Shown: in pieces, positions 37,474 through 50,507 of the stretch
How positions within the stretch are numbered: position 1 is the first letter of the stretch
Layout of the letters: each line of letters starts with the position of its first letter
Assembly (NCBI RefSeq): GCF_964199755.1
Contig: NC_133897.1
Location: forward strand, 59,654,442 to 59,718,441
Reading direction: 5' to 3'
DNA: 64,000 nt
DNA from: Larus michahellis
Lineage: Eukaryota; Chordata; Aves; Charadriiformes; Laridae
Translations under genes and position numbers: made by a program
Notes under the pieces: model-generated
What the model was told of the DNA's origin: nothing
Database searches by the model: none
What the model saw: only the letters and a program-made list of their open reading frames with translations

Positions 37474-40400
37474 TCTTCTGATGTTTAAATTGATCCCATG
37501 TTGCAAAAAGATGGTACCTGGCTACAGCATACAATCATCCATGTTTGACTGTTCCATTCCAAGTTCCTCAAAATAGTTTTGGTATTTGGCCTTTGGTATT
37601 TGGTATAGAAGGCTTTGCATGAACTGTTCCCTGGACAAGTATATCTCATCCAGAGAAGAGCTGGACTTATTCCAGGTGCCTTTGTTCTACTCACGGAAAA
37701 GGAAAGAAACAAGCTTTCTAGGCTTTCTGCTCCTCTGCTGGAGGCAGGAACTAGCTTTCAGTGCTGTGAATCCTCTTAGAGGGTTATCCTGTAGGCTCCA
37801 GTTGAGAACCTTTCCCATTTTAAGGAAGGAGAAACTTGCAGCATGGAGCACAACTCATCTAAGAGTTGTGCTATCTAAGAATCCGTCTCCACAATTCCAA
37901 TGCCAAAGCTAGGGCAGAATTGTATCACTAATTCCTGATGACTTTGGGGCATATGGGAGGAAATTACAGACGATTTCCCCTCACTTTTCAGGATTTGACC
38001 GATGTGTATTCTGCTTTAATTTTTTTTAGTATTAATGACATTATTTTCCTTCTCTGTTTCATATTAAGAACTAATAGATTTTTTCATAACCAGATTAAAA
38101 GATTGTTACTGTTGAATATTTCCTTTGAATGTGCTTTATCAATGCAGCATTTTCTAATTAATATTTTGTTCATTCCTCCTCATTATAACTTTTTGTTGTG
38201 CTTAACAGAAAAGACAATAATAAATTTTCCATCAAAAGAAGCCCTTTTGTTAAGTGCCAAAGCCATTTGTTTGCCCACAGCTGGCATGTGTAATAGTTTA
38301 GCCTTCAGAGGCACCAGGCCAGCAGTTTCCTATGGTGATCTGGAAGAGTTCATGTGTATCACGCACAGAGTATGTCACACACACATGGAAATCTATTGCT
38401 CCTTTTCCAGATGAATTCAAAAAGCAAGATAGCAAAATACAGATCATAGTTAACTGTCTGGAGTTTCCAGTATGCACTAGCCCCTGAAATCATCTTGAAA
38501 TTGGTCTGTAGAAAGCACTTTATGGAGTAGGAAAAAAAAACGGGGAGGGGGAGGTGGTGTCCCCATATGACCATCACATTCATGTTTAGAACGTCCAGAG
38601 CTGCATGTCAAGCTTATTTTCATTCTGTTGGGTAGGTTATTCTCGTCTTGACACAAAACTGCCTTTGTTTCTTTTCTGGCTTCTTTTTATTCCATTTGTA
38701 ATCAAAGTAAATTCCTTTTCTTTAATGTTGATTATTAGGGTGTTTTGTGATTGCATCCAATGTAAAATTTCTTGATTTGTCTCCAACATCATCTCAGCAC
38801 ATAGCTATTTTTTACCTTACTACACATGCAGTTCATTAGAAAAGCCATCTGTCCCACCCTAGGCATGATGTGCCCAACTTAGAGTGTGACAGAGTTGTGT
38901 TTGAAAGATAAATTACTAAGTTTGTGTAGCCCTCTTGGAATTCCATCAGCTGTAACTCCTGCTTAGCATCCTCCTCTTCTCCCATTATTTTTCCTTCTGT
39001 AGCTGAGGAAAAAGTTATGATTTATGTTTGTGCTTTAAAAAAAAAAAACAACCACCCTCTCATTCTTTTGATAATCAGTAGCACTGGGACTCTTAACTGC
39101 CTTCTGTGCTTTTGTAAACCTCTGACTTCAGTAATAGATCTCTCTTTCCTTAAAGTATCCCCAGTGTAGCGTAAACTCAAAGATTTTCCTTTTCCCTATT
39201 TTTGAGAGTTCAGGAACATTGCATGTTCTGGGTTCCCAAGCAAAAAGGTTATTCCTTGGAATCTGCAACATCTGAACATCGTGCTCTTGGCAGGCAGCAT
39301 TAGGAAGAGAGTGAAAAAAATGTAGAACTGTGCTGGCAATAAGAGTTCTGCTTGTGTTTTGCAACAGCTTTTCTTTTTTATTTTCATGTTTTTAAAGTAA
39401 CACCTATCTTTCCCCTGAGAAGAAAATGAATCAGTGTGTTATTTTGAAATAATGTGACAAGCATTAGTCTCCTTAGTAAGGCTGATATTCAGTACTTGGT
39501 ATTTCCAAAAGAGCCCATAACCCTTATTCTTGAGGGGCAGCTAATGTAGCCAGTTTACAAATGATGGAAACAACAGCAAGAGTAAGGTCACAGTTTTCAA
39601 GGTGTCATTTTCACTCGTATAGATTGAAGAGGAACGTGACTAGTAATTTTTGAAAACTAACTGAACTTCCTATTTGGATTGCATATATTTTTAACTTACT
39701 CACATTAGGAAGAGTTGATCTGGATGATTTTCTCTTGCAAAAACCCAATGATACTAAGAAGAGCAGCTGAGAATAGCTAATAGTCACCTTTGAAGTGTCA
39801 ATGGTATAATATTGCTTAGTTATAGTACTTATCAGTGACCCCAAGTAAATTGGTAAGTTTATTATTTTTTTTAATGTTGTTTTCATCATAGGCTAAAACA
39901 GGAGGCAACAGAAGTGTGGAAGAAGAAAGTGAGACTCAACAAGAAATGAGGAAGTACTCATTTTTTTTTTGCAAGGATATTTACTAACTTTGCTTAACTT
40001 TAAAGAGACAAAAGCAAGAATCAGGCCTGCATAACATATTGTGAAGGGTTGAGTCACTGCAGAAAACCAGGGATCTTTCTTTTCCCTCACTCATTCTTGT
40101 AACTGAAGATTAGGTTTCATTATATTATTTGAGCTAAGGGAAATAGAGAATGCAAGACTGATTTTTCAAGTAGGCTCTAAGATTTCAAATGTGATTTTAA
40201 TGCCCTTTTATGGGAGGGGGGATATAATTGTCGGTTACGCAATGTTTTATGCAGCAGAGTGAGGCCATGGTTGTCTTGGCTATCTAAACACGTGTTGCAA
40301 CAATCATAGTGTAAAACTGCGATTTCTCCTGTTCTGCAGTTTTAGTGGTTATTTTCTGTTATTTAGTTCAGACATTATAATTTCAGAAAATCCACTCATT

Positions 40401-40543
40401 TGTTTTCCTTGGAAGAAAACAGAAACTGCATGAATTTGATTGCCGAAATATCAACCCATGATATTTCTTAATTTTTTGTTACCAGTAGTGTCTTGAAACT
40501 GTTTTGTAGAGAACTGATGAAGAGCAATGAGATTTCTTAGTTT

Positions 40544-40593
40544 GGTGAACATTAATATCAGTGAGAAGGGTGAACATTAATATCAGTGAGAAG
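40544..40593 (+). repeat. 25-bp perfect tandem duplication
   Basis: A 25-base unit starting GGTGAACATTAATATCAG occurs twice without spacer or mismatch (40,544-40,568 and 40,569-40,593). The absence of differences suggests a young event. It lies about 180 bases left of a CR1 insertion. Confidence 0.97.
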
Positions 40594-40769
40594 ATGTCTT
40601 TGGCAGAGATTCTTTCATATACATGTTAAAGAACACAATAGGAGTGCAGATTTCTGACGTGGAAGTTTACAGAAATAACTTGGAAGCAGACAGAAAAAAA
40701 GAAAAGCAGCAGAAATTATGGAAAAAATAGTGAGAAGTACAGAGATGACAGGGGAGAAAACCATGTCAG

Positions 40770-41240
40770 GAATGTCTTCATGAGGGCCACAAAGATGATC
40801 AAAGGGCTTGAGCACCTCTCCTGTGAAGACAGGCTGAGAGAGTTGGGGTTGTTCAGCCTGGAGAAGAGAAGGCTCTGGGGAGACCCTATAGCAATCTTCC
40901 AGTACCTGACGGGGGCCTATAAGAAAGCTGGGGAGGGGCTGTTTGCAAGGGCATGTAGCAATAGGACGAGGGGCAATGGTTTTAAACTAGAGCAGGGTAG
41001 GTTTAGATTAGACATTAGGAAGAAGTTCTTTACAATGAGGGTGGTGAGACACTGGAACAGGTTGCCCGGGGAAGCGGTGGAGGCCCCATCCCTGGAGACA
41101 TTCAAGGCCAGGTTTGACAAGGCTCTGAGCAACCTGATCTAGTTGAAGATGTCCCTGCTTACTGCAAGGGGGGTTGGACTAGATCACCTTTAAAGGTCCC
41201 TTCCAACCCAACACATTCTATGATTCTATGATTCTGTAAT
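40770..41240 (+). mobile_element. 5'-truncated CR1 LINE with intact 3' terminus
   Basis: The copy begins within the C-terminal part of ORF2 and reaches the true 3' end. A frame of 120 codons is open at 40,780-41,142 and carries EDRLRELGLFSLEKRRLWGD, GLFARACSNRTRGNGF, LDIRKKFFTMRVVRHWNRLP and GEAVEAPSLETFKARFDKAL, which match the end of bird CR1 ORF2. After the stop the 3' UTR reads GGTTGGACTAGATCACCTTT and GGTCCCTTCCAACCCAACAC. It ends in ATTCTATG-ATTCTATG-ATTCTGT, the octamer tail used by CR1 in place of poly(A). It is better preserved than the other CR1 copies here. Being 5'-truncated it lacks endonuclease and most of the polymerase and cannot move. No clear target duplication was found, as usual for CR1. 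Confidence 0.95.
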
Positions 41241-43967
41241 ACCTGGGGGCTAAGATCTTCCACAGATGAATAATGCAAAGGCAGAAATACATATGCAATA
41301 ATAATAATAAATCTTCAGGCTTATTAATCATAATTATAATACTGTAATTTATAAAATGTTATCTACATTTCTTGTGCTTATTAGGTATACCTAGAATACA
41401 GTAAAATAAAAAATGATAAATAGTAATGATGTTATTCCATCTCCAGCTGTATATTTAGCCTCATTACCCTTCTTGGGCTGATGAGTTTCTGGTATGACAG
41501 AAACAAGATCTGTGTAAATATACAGGACAGAAAACTTTCTAAAAGGTAATTGGTTAATTGGCAGTATTTAACCCATAGAAAAGATTGCTCTATCTGGACT
41601 AATTATAGTACTACTTATTTGAACTGCTTAGCGCTGAGTGCAGAGTTTCACAATGGAAGGTAATAAGAATCCCAAATGATTTTGTTGATGAAGAAGCTTA
41701 AGTGTGGCAAGTGAAACAATTTGCCTCATCTCAAAGCCAAAGCCACTAAACCACTAACTTAGCCACTGGAAATTTGCAGAATATACATAGAAACTCTCTG
41801 CAATACTGGGGAGGGTTGAAGACTACTATTGTAGTAATGAACTTCTTGAATGCCTTCGAAATACTTCTGGCAGCCTGTGGAAAATTGCCTATGGGCACAG
41901 TTCTGACTCTTCTCTTTCCTTCCCATTTGTAAACTGTATTAGCAAGCAATAATTACACTAAGAGTTTCTCCGTTGTTTTTAATGGCTACAGTTCTCCAGA
42001 GAACAGTGTATGCAACTACATACCTATGCAATTATGACTGTGAGATAATCATGACTGTGAGAAGGTATTAGTTCTTTCCATCTTGATTGGAGTAGGTAAA
42101 GCCAGGAATATCTTCTACCAATTTGTGATTATCAATTTATAACCAGTTATGATCTGAGCTATGGAGCACTTAGGAAGCTTTGTCTGTCTCTGTATTTGCC
42201 TCTCTGTCCTTACAACTCTACTTGTGCAGTTGTAAAAGCCCTGATGGATATGATACTGCCAAGAATGGAAATTATCACAAACTAAAAAAACATTTAAATG
42301 AAATTTAATACTCAAACCATAATGGCCAATAGTTTGGTAAGGAGCTTGATTTATCATTGAACAATTTTAGGGAGCTTAACTAATGAAAGTAGTCCTTACC
42401 AGAAGCATAAATACTGCTTGTGAATTACTCTGGATAATTATAGATGTTTATTTGGCCCCAGACCAATCAGATAGGTTCGCTGTCTTGCGCAAGACAAAAT
42501 TGTGTGCATTTACAGTATTGCTACTGGTAACACTATATGGCTCACATGCCACCTGGTGGACAATCTTTGCAATTTTAGTATATCCTTTTACTGCTCCTGA
42601 TCATTCATTCATATGCTAGCTATGTTCTGGGGGAAATTTCTCTGATCTTCCTTTTTTGGGGGGATTATATGCACAAGTTCTTTGGTGCTTTAATAGCCTT
42701 AGAGGAAAACATGCTACAATAGGTAGAAAATATGTCGAATATTTTGATTCTATAGGGCCACAATGTCACGTACCTTCTTTGATGTAGCAGTGAGCTTCCT
42801 GCATAAATAAAGTGGCTCTCTATGCATTCGTACTAAGTGACAATGTTTATCCTGACAGAACAACTCTCGCTGCTACTGTGTGTTAAAATAATGACAAGGA
42901 ATTGAAGAATTGCATTTGAAGATCTAAAAGTTTCATTAGTGGCATATTTTTATTGCCTTTCTTTCTCAGCAAACTTGTTAATAACGCAAACTAGATTATA
43001 ATTTTCCCTACTGAAATTGATTAATTTTGAATTATCTTTTGTAAGAGGAAAACGAACCATCTCTAATGGAAAGTCACATTCTCTGCTTGTTGGGATCAGG
43101 TGCCAACACTCTTATTCACAGTCAGGGCCATCTTCATGGACTAACTGAAGTCAGCAGTGCTGCTTGAGTGTACTATACATGGCTCATAGGACTGGGTGAC
43201 AAAATCTGTTACTGAATACTCTTAACATAAAAAGAGAAAAATACTTTCCAGCACTCTTGCATCCAGATCACTCTGCATTGCGTAGTAGTAGATATTGCAG
43301 ACTTGTTTTTTATTGTTGTTGTTCCATTGATACTATACCCAGTGTTCTGAGTGCCATTCTGTACAAGTTTTCTGTATCAGTAAGTTTACTTCTGAAACAA
43401 GAAAAAAAAAAAAAAAGGATATGTTGTATGTGACCGTGTTTGGAATGCAAAAAAGGGGAAAAGTGGACAAAAGGAAAATTCGCAACATTCATTTCAAAAT
43501 GTGGACGTAGGGATATCTTAAAGCAAACACATGAAATTTTATTATTTCATTATAATAGAGTTTAACAATATGCACTAGAAAGCAAGGAAGCAAAAGGTGT
43601 GCATGTGTTTTATAAATCATACACAAGAAAAATAAGAGTAACAGTCCTCTTTTACCTGTACAATTTGAGAGGAACTGCACTACACAATTTGAGTCGAATT
43701 GCACTAGGATTCAGGAGAATCAACATCTTACAAGAATTTACCAATATGTGGTTCTAGAACTATTTTCTTCTTCTTTTTTTATATATGTCAAGAAATACTT
43801 GTGTAAGTAAGGATCCCTAGAACAGAAGTAGGTGTGTTGTGGAAGCTGTAGTTTTTAAAGTTTTAGTGATCCAGTAGCTAAATTTTGCTTTTGTCATGTA
43901 AAACAGAAGGTTAACATTTTTTATGTGAGCACATTTCAAGATAATGGCTATAGTTAATTTTTCTGTT

Positions 43968-44016
43968 GTTATGTACTTCGTACATAACAGTACATAACGT
44001 AACTGAAGTACGAAGT
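43968..44016. repeat. Nested inverted repeats with cruciform potential
   Basis: GTTATGTAC (43,968-43,976) and GTACATAAC (43,980-43,988) form a perfect 9-bp stem with a 3-base loop. GTACATAAC is repeated at 43,990-43,998. Overlapping this, ACTTCGTAC (43,975-43,983) pairs with GTACGAAGT (44,008-44,016). The segments can therefore fold in alternative, mutually exclusive hairpins. No flanking gene or element explains it. Confidence 0.85.
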
Positions 44017-44292
44017 TATTTAATTTTCTCAATCATTTTGTACAGTCAGAAGCCTGTTCATATACAGCATGTCACTGTTGTCTGATGAGAATTTTCAGGC
44101 TATGACAACAGATTTGCACTGGAAATGTTCATCACTGGTGTCTGAAGAATGCGCAGTGTCTTCCTAGCATATTTTTTCCCCTTTCATTTGCTACTCAGTA
44201 GGTTTTGGTGACCAGTAAATTAGGGAGAAATCAGTACAGAAGAAAAATTGTTGACATTCTTCACATTCCATGTGTACAGCATATACTGGCTT

Positions 44293-44325
44293 TTGAGATT
44301 AATCCAGTCCAACTTCTGAAATGCT
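44293..44325 (-). mobile_element. Possible CR1 3'-end relic
   Basis: TTTTGAGATTAATCCAGTCC followed by AACTTCTG resembles the minus-strand CR1 3' UTR segment AGATCATCTAGTCCAACC. It is only about 30 bases, with no octamer tail, so the match may be chance. Confidence 0.3.
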
Positions 44326-47300
44326 TGAACTTCTGTTTCTGTCTGGTGAAATCTTTACGCATGTGCAGCTAATGTAATAGAACACCTAATCTATTAAAGT
44401 CATTTCAAGTTACAGGGTTTATTTGGTTTTGTTTGGTTTGCATTTTTTTGTACTCCAGTGAACTATGGCCAAAGAAATAGCCTTTTGGGGACACCGAATT
44501 GTTGGGCATCATTCTAAACAGGCTTGGGATGGTTCTGAGGAGCATGCCGTGCTCCAACCAATCCTAAATTGACATTAATATCTAGTTCCTCACCAAAGGC
44601 TGCTTGGTCCTATTTAGGCTACCTAGATCTATGGCTAGATGTATTATGCATTTTGCTGCCCATAGTTTATCCTGTTCATAGCGATGAGAAATGGACAAAC
44701 TGGTGCATCTAAGAGACATATGAAATATTACAGTATGTAGATAGCATACCCTTTAATATTGCCATTTTTCCAGTGAGAGGAGACCACGCTTTTTTTAATT
44801 CAAGACTGAAGACATGACAAAGTTGGGTGATTATTTCTATCACTGTCATAAAGGAGGCAAACCCCATTGGACGGAGTTGTGATACAGAGTGAATTGAATA
44901 ACCAAGGCAAGTCAGCCTGTGCCTTTCCTACCTGTGGTTGCACAGAACGTACAAAATTAATATGGGTATATTAATGTATAAATAGAATATATGTAATACA
45001 GTGGAAAGAGAGAAGAAGAGGCATATGATCAGATTCTATGCTCCTAATGTACCAAGTTCTGCATGCATTGGCAACACAAAAAATAATTCTGCAAGTGAAA
45101 TAAAAATTGTCATTTAGTGCATAAATAAATAGTTTACAGATATTTTCCCCAGTGACATTTGTAGAATGGGGCTACAATCCCGCATCCGTCATACCTGTGT
45201 GACAGAACTGGATGAAAGTGTTTTTGCCAAGAATATGTCATAAAAGTTTTGTTTCTGGTTTTCATGGAAAACATAGGTACTTGGAGTAGTTCAAGAAACT
45301 TTTACTTGAAAGATGCACAGTCTTCTACAGTTAGACAAGCTGCAGAAAAAAATGAACTACCGAACAGATTATGAAGATCTATCATAGAGTTTCCATAAAC
45401 TTTTACATTCATATCTGTTTTTCCAGGTATAAATTGAACCTCTGTTATCCATAGGCCTTAGCTGGAATGTATATAAGGTGAATGTCACTAGTGACCAGTT
45501 GAGCCAGAGGAATCATTTCTCCCTTGTTCCAAACATTATGTCACCTACGTGAACTAATAAATCCATCAGGAGCAGGAAAGCTAAATCCTATGTGAACAGT
45601 TTTTTACTCTGACACTTGAAAAACACCAGCTTGTGGCTTCCAGATAAATTCAAGTGCAATCCTACTGTTTTCATTATGCCTTAACTGGCATACGAGGCTT
45701 CCTTTGAAATGAATTAATAGTCACAGATGTATATTGGATACCCTGACAAAGTGGACTGAAAGGTTTGAGAACTCACATGTGTAGGAACTTTGCTGAACTG
45801 GCAGATTGCATAGTTCTCATGTGAAATACGCATCTGAAGCATCATCCTCTAAGCATGATATTTTACACAAAAGCAAATGATACAGAAAGTGGCAGTTTCT
45901 GATGAAGATGATTAAGACATATGACTAGTTAAACCAGCTTGTCTTGATTTCCAGAAGGATAAGAAGAGTTTTCTGTACAAGTGTAGTTCTGCCTTTCTAC
46001 AAGTGTACAGCCGGTTGTGTTTCTTGAATTGTAACCCATTCTTACTGTTTGACATTTTTAGGATTAAAAAATACACTAAAAAAAACACCCGACACCATTT
46101 TTTTCACTGATATGTTTGAAAGAAGGCCTATAGCTTTGTTATTACAAATGGGTTGATTTAAGCCCATTTCTTTTTTTTTTCCCCAGCTTTCAACGATGCA
46201 TTTTAATGCTCAACAATTTCACTTGTTTAATCTGACTGGGATGTCAGAATAATCTCAAGGTAAGGGGCAATGTTGGCAATTGGATACAATCCAACCATCA
46301 ATATATTTTGGCTGGAAATTAAAAGGAACTTCTTGACCATTAAAATGTTCTGATTCAATTTTACAAAAGGAAAAAAAAAAAGGAAAACTGGACAAATTTT
46401 AAGGTGTAATACTTGAAATCATAAGGGGTTGAAATGGATAGATCAGGAAATCTCTTCTGGTCTTTGATTCATATCAAGAAATGCTTCTCCTATATATGGT
46501 TTTATAGGATTTTTTTTGCCATCTATCAACCTGGTTACTTTCTGGGTAACTAAAGTTATAATGCATTTGGAAGTGTGTAAGTTTTTCTCAGTGCAGGTAA
46601 GAGACAGATCCATGAAGCACGTTTCTTATTCAGTAATCAGGCTTCATGTTAAGATACAACTGATCAAGTAAGAATTGTGTGTTTTCCAGATAAACTGGAA
46701 ACCAGAGTTAGACAATCAGTTACCATAGAGTGTTTTGCCCAATGCAATCATAAAATACGTGTTAGATATAAACAAGACAATATAAACCAAATATACAGGA
46801 TCATAGACTCATTCCAGCTCACCATGAAGCCAGTGAAGGATTTGGTCATTGGCAATTAAAGACAGGCAGTGTAGGCTATGTGAAAGGTGAAATGATCCAA
46901 ATGCTCTCTCTATACAGCAAGCACTGACTCAGCATAAGTGAGGAGCTATGATTTTGTCTTGGTGTAACAGAACGTGAATCAAACACCTTCCACAGCTCTC
47001 AAACTGATTTGGAAACGCCATGAGTAGTACTTACGTCATATATAAGATTTTAATTATTATTCTCTTGCACAGGCTGGAGAGGAAGAAGTGATTGAGTGTA
47101 TGTATGTGCCCTGTCACCAGAAAGCAAAGGAAGGCATTACTGCGCATCCAGGGAGGGGAAAAAAAGTAAATTGTTCTGATCTATAACTGTCCGTACAGCA
47201 GGGATGGGTTGACTTTAGGGTTGTGTTAGGATAGCAAAATGCTGTATTTCTTGGTGTTCAGGACTCAGAACCAAAGATCCAATACCTCCAGTTCTTTTAT

Positions 47301-48002
47301 GTTTTACTTTGAGTTGATAAAATAAATGGAAATGTTGGAAGACCCCTTGAGGTGAGAGAGATGAGTAGCCTGGCATATAGATTGGTATAGCACAACATTT
47401 GGGTTACTGAAAGCATAGGCAAAGACAAAGGAAATTTTCTTTTGTTTTGATTTTGGAAGCAAAATAGAGATTACAATTAAACCTTTCTCACAAACTTATA
47501 GAAAAGCACATAGAATCCCCTTGGAAACATGTTTTTCTTTTAAAAAAATATTTTTTTTGCATTTTTTTTGTATAGATAATTTGCAAGGTGTTATTCCAAT
47601 GAAAAATCTGCTAGTATGGATGGGTCTTAGCCATATCAACATGACTACATGAATGCTTTTGTCCACCTATTATTTGCATTAATTTAAAGGGAATCACTGT
47701 GCTTTGGTGGTTCTTAAATTGCTGTCATTTCGATTAGAGTCAATAAGAAATTCCACATCTTCTATAATAAAAAAGAGAAACAGCTGGACAGAAAAACAAA
47801 GAAAAAAACTCAGCATAACTGCCTCCCTCCTTTAGTTTCTTGTATGAGCTGCAAAACTGTAGAGTGCCTACTATTTTTACTGCTAAATGCAATATTTTCT
47901 TTGATTTTTCTGATGATCCTATTCTTTCTTCCTATCTGTTACTTATTTTGTGAAGTTTTCTTTGTTTTGTGGTGTTGTTTTTTTTTCCTTTTTAAAATTA
48001 TG

Positions 48003-48020
48003 ATTATTATTATTATTATT
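48003..48020 (+). repeat. (ATT)n microsatellite
   Basis: Six ATT units. Confidence 0.9.
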
Positions 48021-48106
48021 GTGATTTCTGGCTAACTACAAAAATTTAGGCTTGGTGTTAACTAGCGAATTTCAAATCTGGACCATGCTCTCAAGGAAAA
48101 GGCACT

Positions 48107-48135
48107 TGAAGCATCTTGCTATACAAGATGCTTCA
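48107..48135. repeat. Perfect 12-bp hairpin
   Basis: TGAAGCATCTTG (48,107-48,118) and CAAGATGCTTCA (48,124-48,135) are exact reverse complements separated by CTATA. The stem is too short for a typical microRNA precursor, and no pairing continues beyond it. Confidence 0.93.
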
Positions 48136-49255
48136 CAATTCCCAATGTGATTTGACAGTTCTTAGTGTGGTTATTCTTACATATTCAATATGAGTGAGCC
48201 AGCATGGTGTACATAAGTTGACAGTGGGGTGAAGCAGACTCTGTGGAGGGACAACTGAATCTCTATGATAGGGCAGGCTTCATCTTGCCCGTGGTTGGCT
48301 GTCTACAACTGTGTCAGGTACTCAAGGATCTTCCTGTAGTTAAAGGAAAGGAAATGGGCACTTTAGTGGTGCTTGACTCATCCGATCATGAGCAAATTTT
48401 AGATTAGAGTAATGTGAACCTTATCCTAGATGTCACTGACAGTCCCGACTACCTCTCTGTCAACTGTAAAGGGAGACTAAAGCGACAAGTTCAAAGTTAG
48501 ATGTCTATATTCAGATGAATCCTTCCTTGATTTGTGAGGGAGAAAGATGACATCCCTTTTTTTTTCCTTCCAACCATTTACTTGTTGGAATTCCATAGAC
48601 TTTTAGTTGAGCAGCAAAGCAAACATTACAGCAATCAGGGTTTAAAATAAAATCAAGGTCAACTGAACTGAAGACTAATGAACAAAAGATGCACTTATTC
48701 TGGGAAGAACAGATTTTCAATCTGAGTTGTCAAAATATCCCCGTGAGTGTGTCTATAAATGCTATAAGTGCTTCTAAAGCCACCCGCATCATCAGACCTG
48801 CCAGTTTTGCAGATAGCTGGTTTGCGGGAAGAGTGACTGAGACATCTGCTGGAGCTCATAGTATCCTTTGTGCTTGTACATGCCCAGTGCGTTAATATTT
48901 TGCCAGACAACCTCTAAGCAGGCAGTCCAAAAGCTGCTGGAGAAGCAGCCATGTGGATGGAGAGCACCTAGAAAACAGGTTAGGATGCTATATTTACAGC
49001 TTTTCAGAATGGTATTGACATATCCTACAACTCTTGTATAGCATGGTCTTCACTAGAGGCGGAAGTGGCAAGCAACTAAACCACTAGCTGCTGTAAGATG
49101 GGTGAGTAGAGAATAGTCTTTCAGTCTTCAGTTTGCATCTGAAATTCTCCCACATTTGCAGGCATGTCTGTGGGTAGAACAATGGGACCTAACTTCACCA
49201 TGAAGTTGGAAACACAGTAGGACTCAGTGCTTTTATCACAGCAGCACTTATAATT

Positions 49256-49307
49256 AGATTGCATTCCTTTTGGTTCTTAAAGAGATTGCATTCTTTTCGG
49301 TTCTCAA
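49256..49307 (+). repeat. Imperfect 27-bp tandem duplication
   Basis: AGATTGCATTCCTTTTGGTT plus CTTAA (49,256-49,280) is followed at a period of 27 by AGATTGCATTCTTTTCGGTT plus CTCAA (49,283-49,307), with three differences. Confidence 0.9.
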
Positions 49308-50464
49308 CGTTTACCGGAGAGATTCAAGGTCTTTTTAAAGTGGAAATAAAATAGCCTGCTCTTCATCTTTCTTTTGCACAGAGTACAGCCATATAGACTT
49401 CAACACATTTCAAGGTTTTTGACTGGGATACTGAAGATCTTTCACTGTTCAAAAGTGACAAGTGGTGCTATTAAATACTTCTCTGCACTCAAATCGTTCC
49501 CACAAAATGCAGAAATTTCTACAAGATAGCGCTGTATCACTTTTGAATGATGAGCAACAAAAAATGTGTGTACTCTGTAAATTATGAACATTTCTACTAC
49601 TAGTTTCATCTAGTTCACCTACACCTCTATCATATTTTCTTTATGGGTAGCAAAAGGCATTAGCTTGTTAGTTTACAGTCATCATGTTCCTTGGATTCCT
49701 TTAAAGTACTTTTCACTGAGGTTCTTCAGCCTTTTCCTCTTAGACTGTGTTTCTGATGGTTAAATCTCTCATACTCTCTGCTGTCGCCATCAAAGTACTC
49801 ATGGAGCACTTTCAGTTCACTTGCCCCGGTAGGGCAACTTGCTCTATAGGGCAAGAGGCACAGCTTTTGCTGATCTGTCCATCTGGCTTTAAAAACTCAA
49901 TTTTGGTCTCAGAGCCAATGGGTCTTGTTTACAGTGGTTGGAATATGGGTGATTTTGGCCACTGTGCATACATTTCTGTGCTTGTTCTATACATGGATAT
50001 AATATTTGCTTATCTTGTTGGGAAGCTTAATTCAATATTTGAATGATGCTTCAAAATCCTTAGATGCTGTGGAGAATAAATTATTGTTCATTCATTACAT
50101 GCCACATTGCAGCGAGTAACATACAGTAGTCTAAGCACCTTTTATTACCAATGTATTTATAGCTAAAACCTCATCCACTATTGTAGTAGTAGGACTTTGG
50201 TCTACCTAATGTGACTTCTTTATGATTTTTAATTAAAAAATTAGATAAGATCAAGAAGTATAAGTCTTTTATCAAATACATGTATCTTTTCATGTCTGAT
50301 ACTTTCAAAAAAGCTGAAGAGGGTCTGAAAGCTAAGTGATTTTTAGGTGGCCATACCTCACAGAAATTATCTCCAAGTCACCCAGTGTTTCGTAAATATG
50401 GGAAAAAGTATTTGTACATGAGAGGAAAGAGACTTTATATTGGAAGACAAATCTGGACAACTGA

Positions 50465-50507
50465 TATGACTTGGGTGGCCTCTTCCAGTCTTATTTTCTT
50501 ATGAATG
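50465..50507 (+). mobile_element. Possible CR1 3'-end relic
   Basis: GACTTGGGTGGCCTCTTCCA followed by GTCTTATTTTCTTATGAATG resembles an old CR1 3' end (GGTGACCTCTTCCAGTCCTA, then TTTTCTATG). No upstream CR1 coding can be traced, so confidence is low. Confidence 0.4.

Larger units (their letters stand above)
36101..40769. other. Intergenic sequence, no gene recognised
   Basis: AT-rich sequence. The longest frame, 158 codons at 37,938-38,414 plus, is rich in Phe, Leu and Ile and resembles no known family. An A-run of about 12 lies near 39,038. No RNA gene or exon was recognised. Confidence 0.6.

Noticed and set aside
37938..38414. 158-codon Phe/Leu/Ile-rich plus frame
   Set aside because: Composition follows from T-rich DNA; no membrane-protein family or exon boundary was recognised.
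41680..41760. Third MIR-like fragment
   Set aside because: Only short matches to the MIR tail without the core; needs a profile search.
46790..46860. Possible CR1 end (GGATCATAGACTCATTCCAG)
   Set aside because: One octamer-like match without the adjoining CR1 3' UTR sequence.
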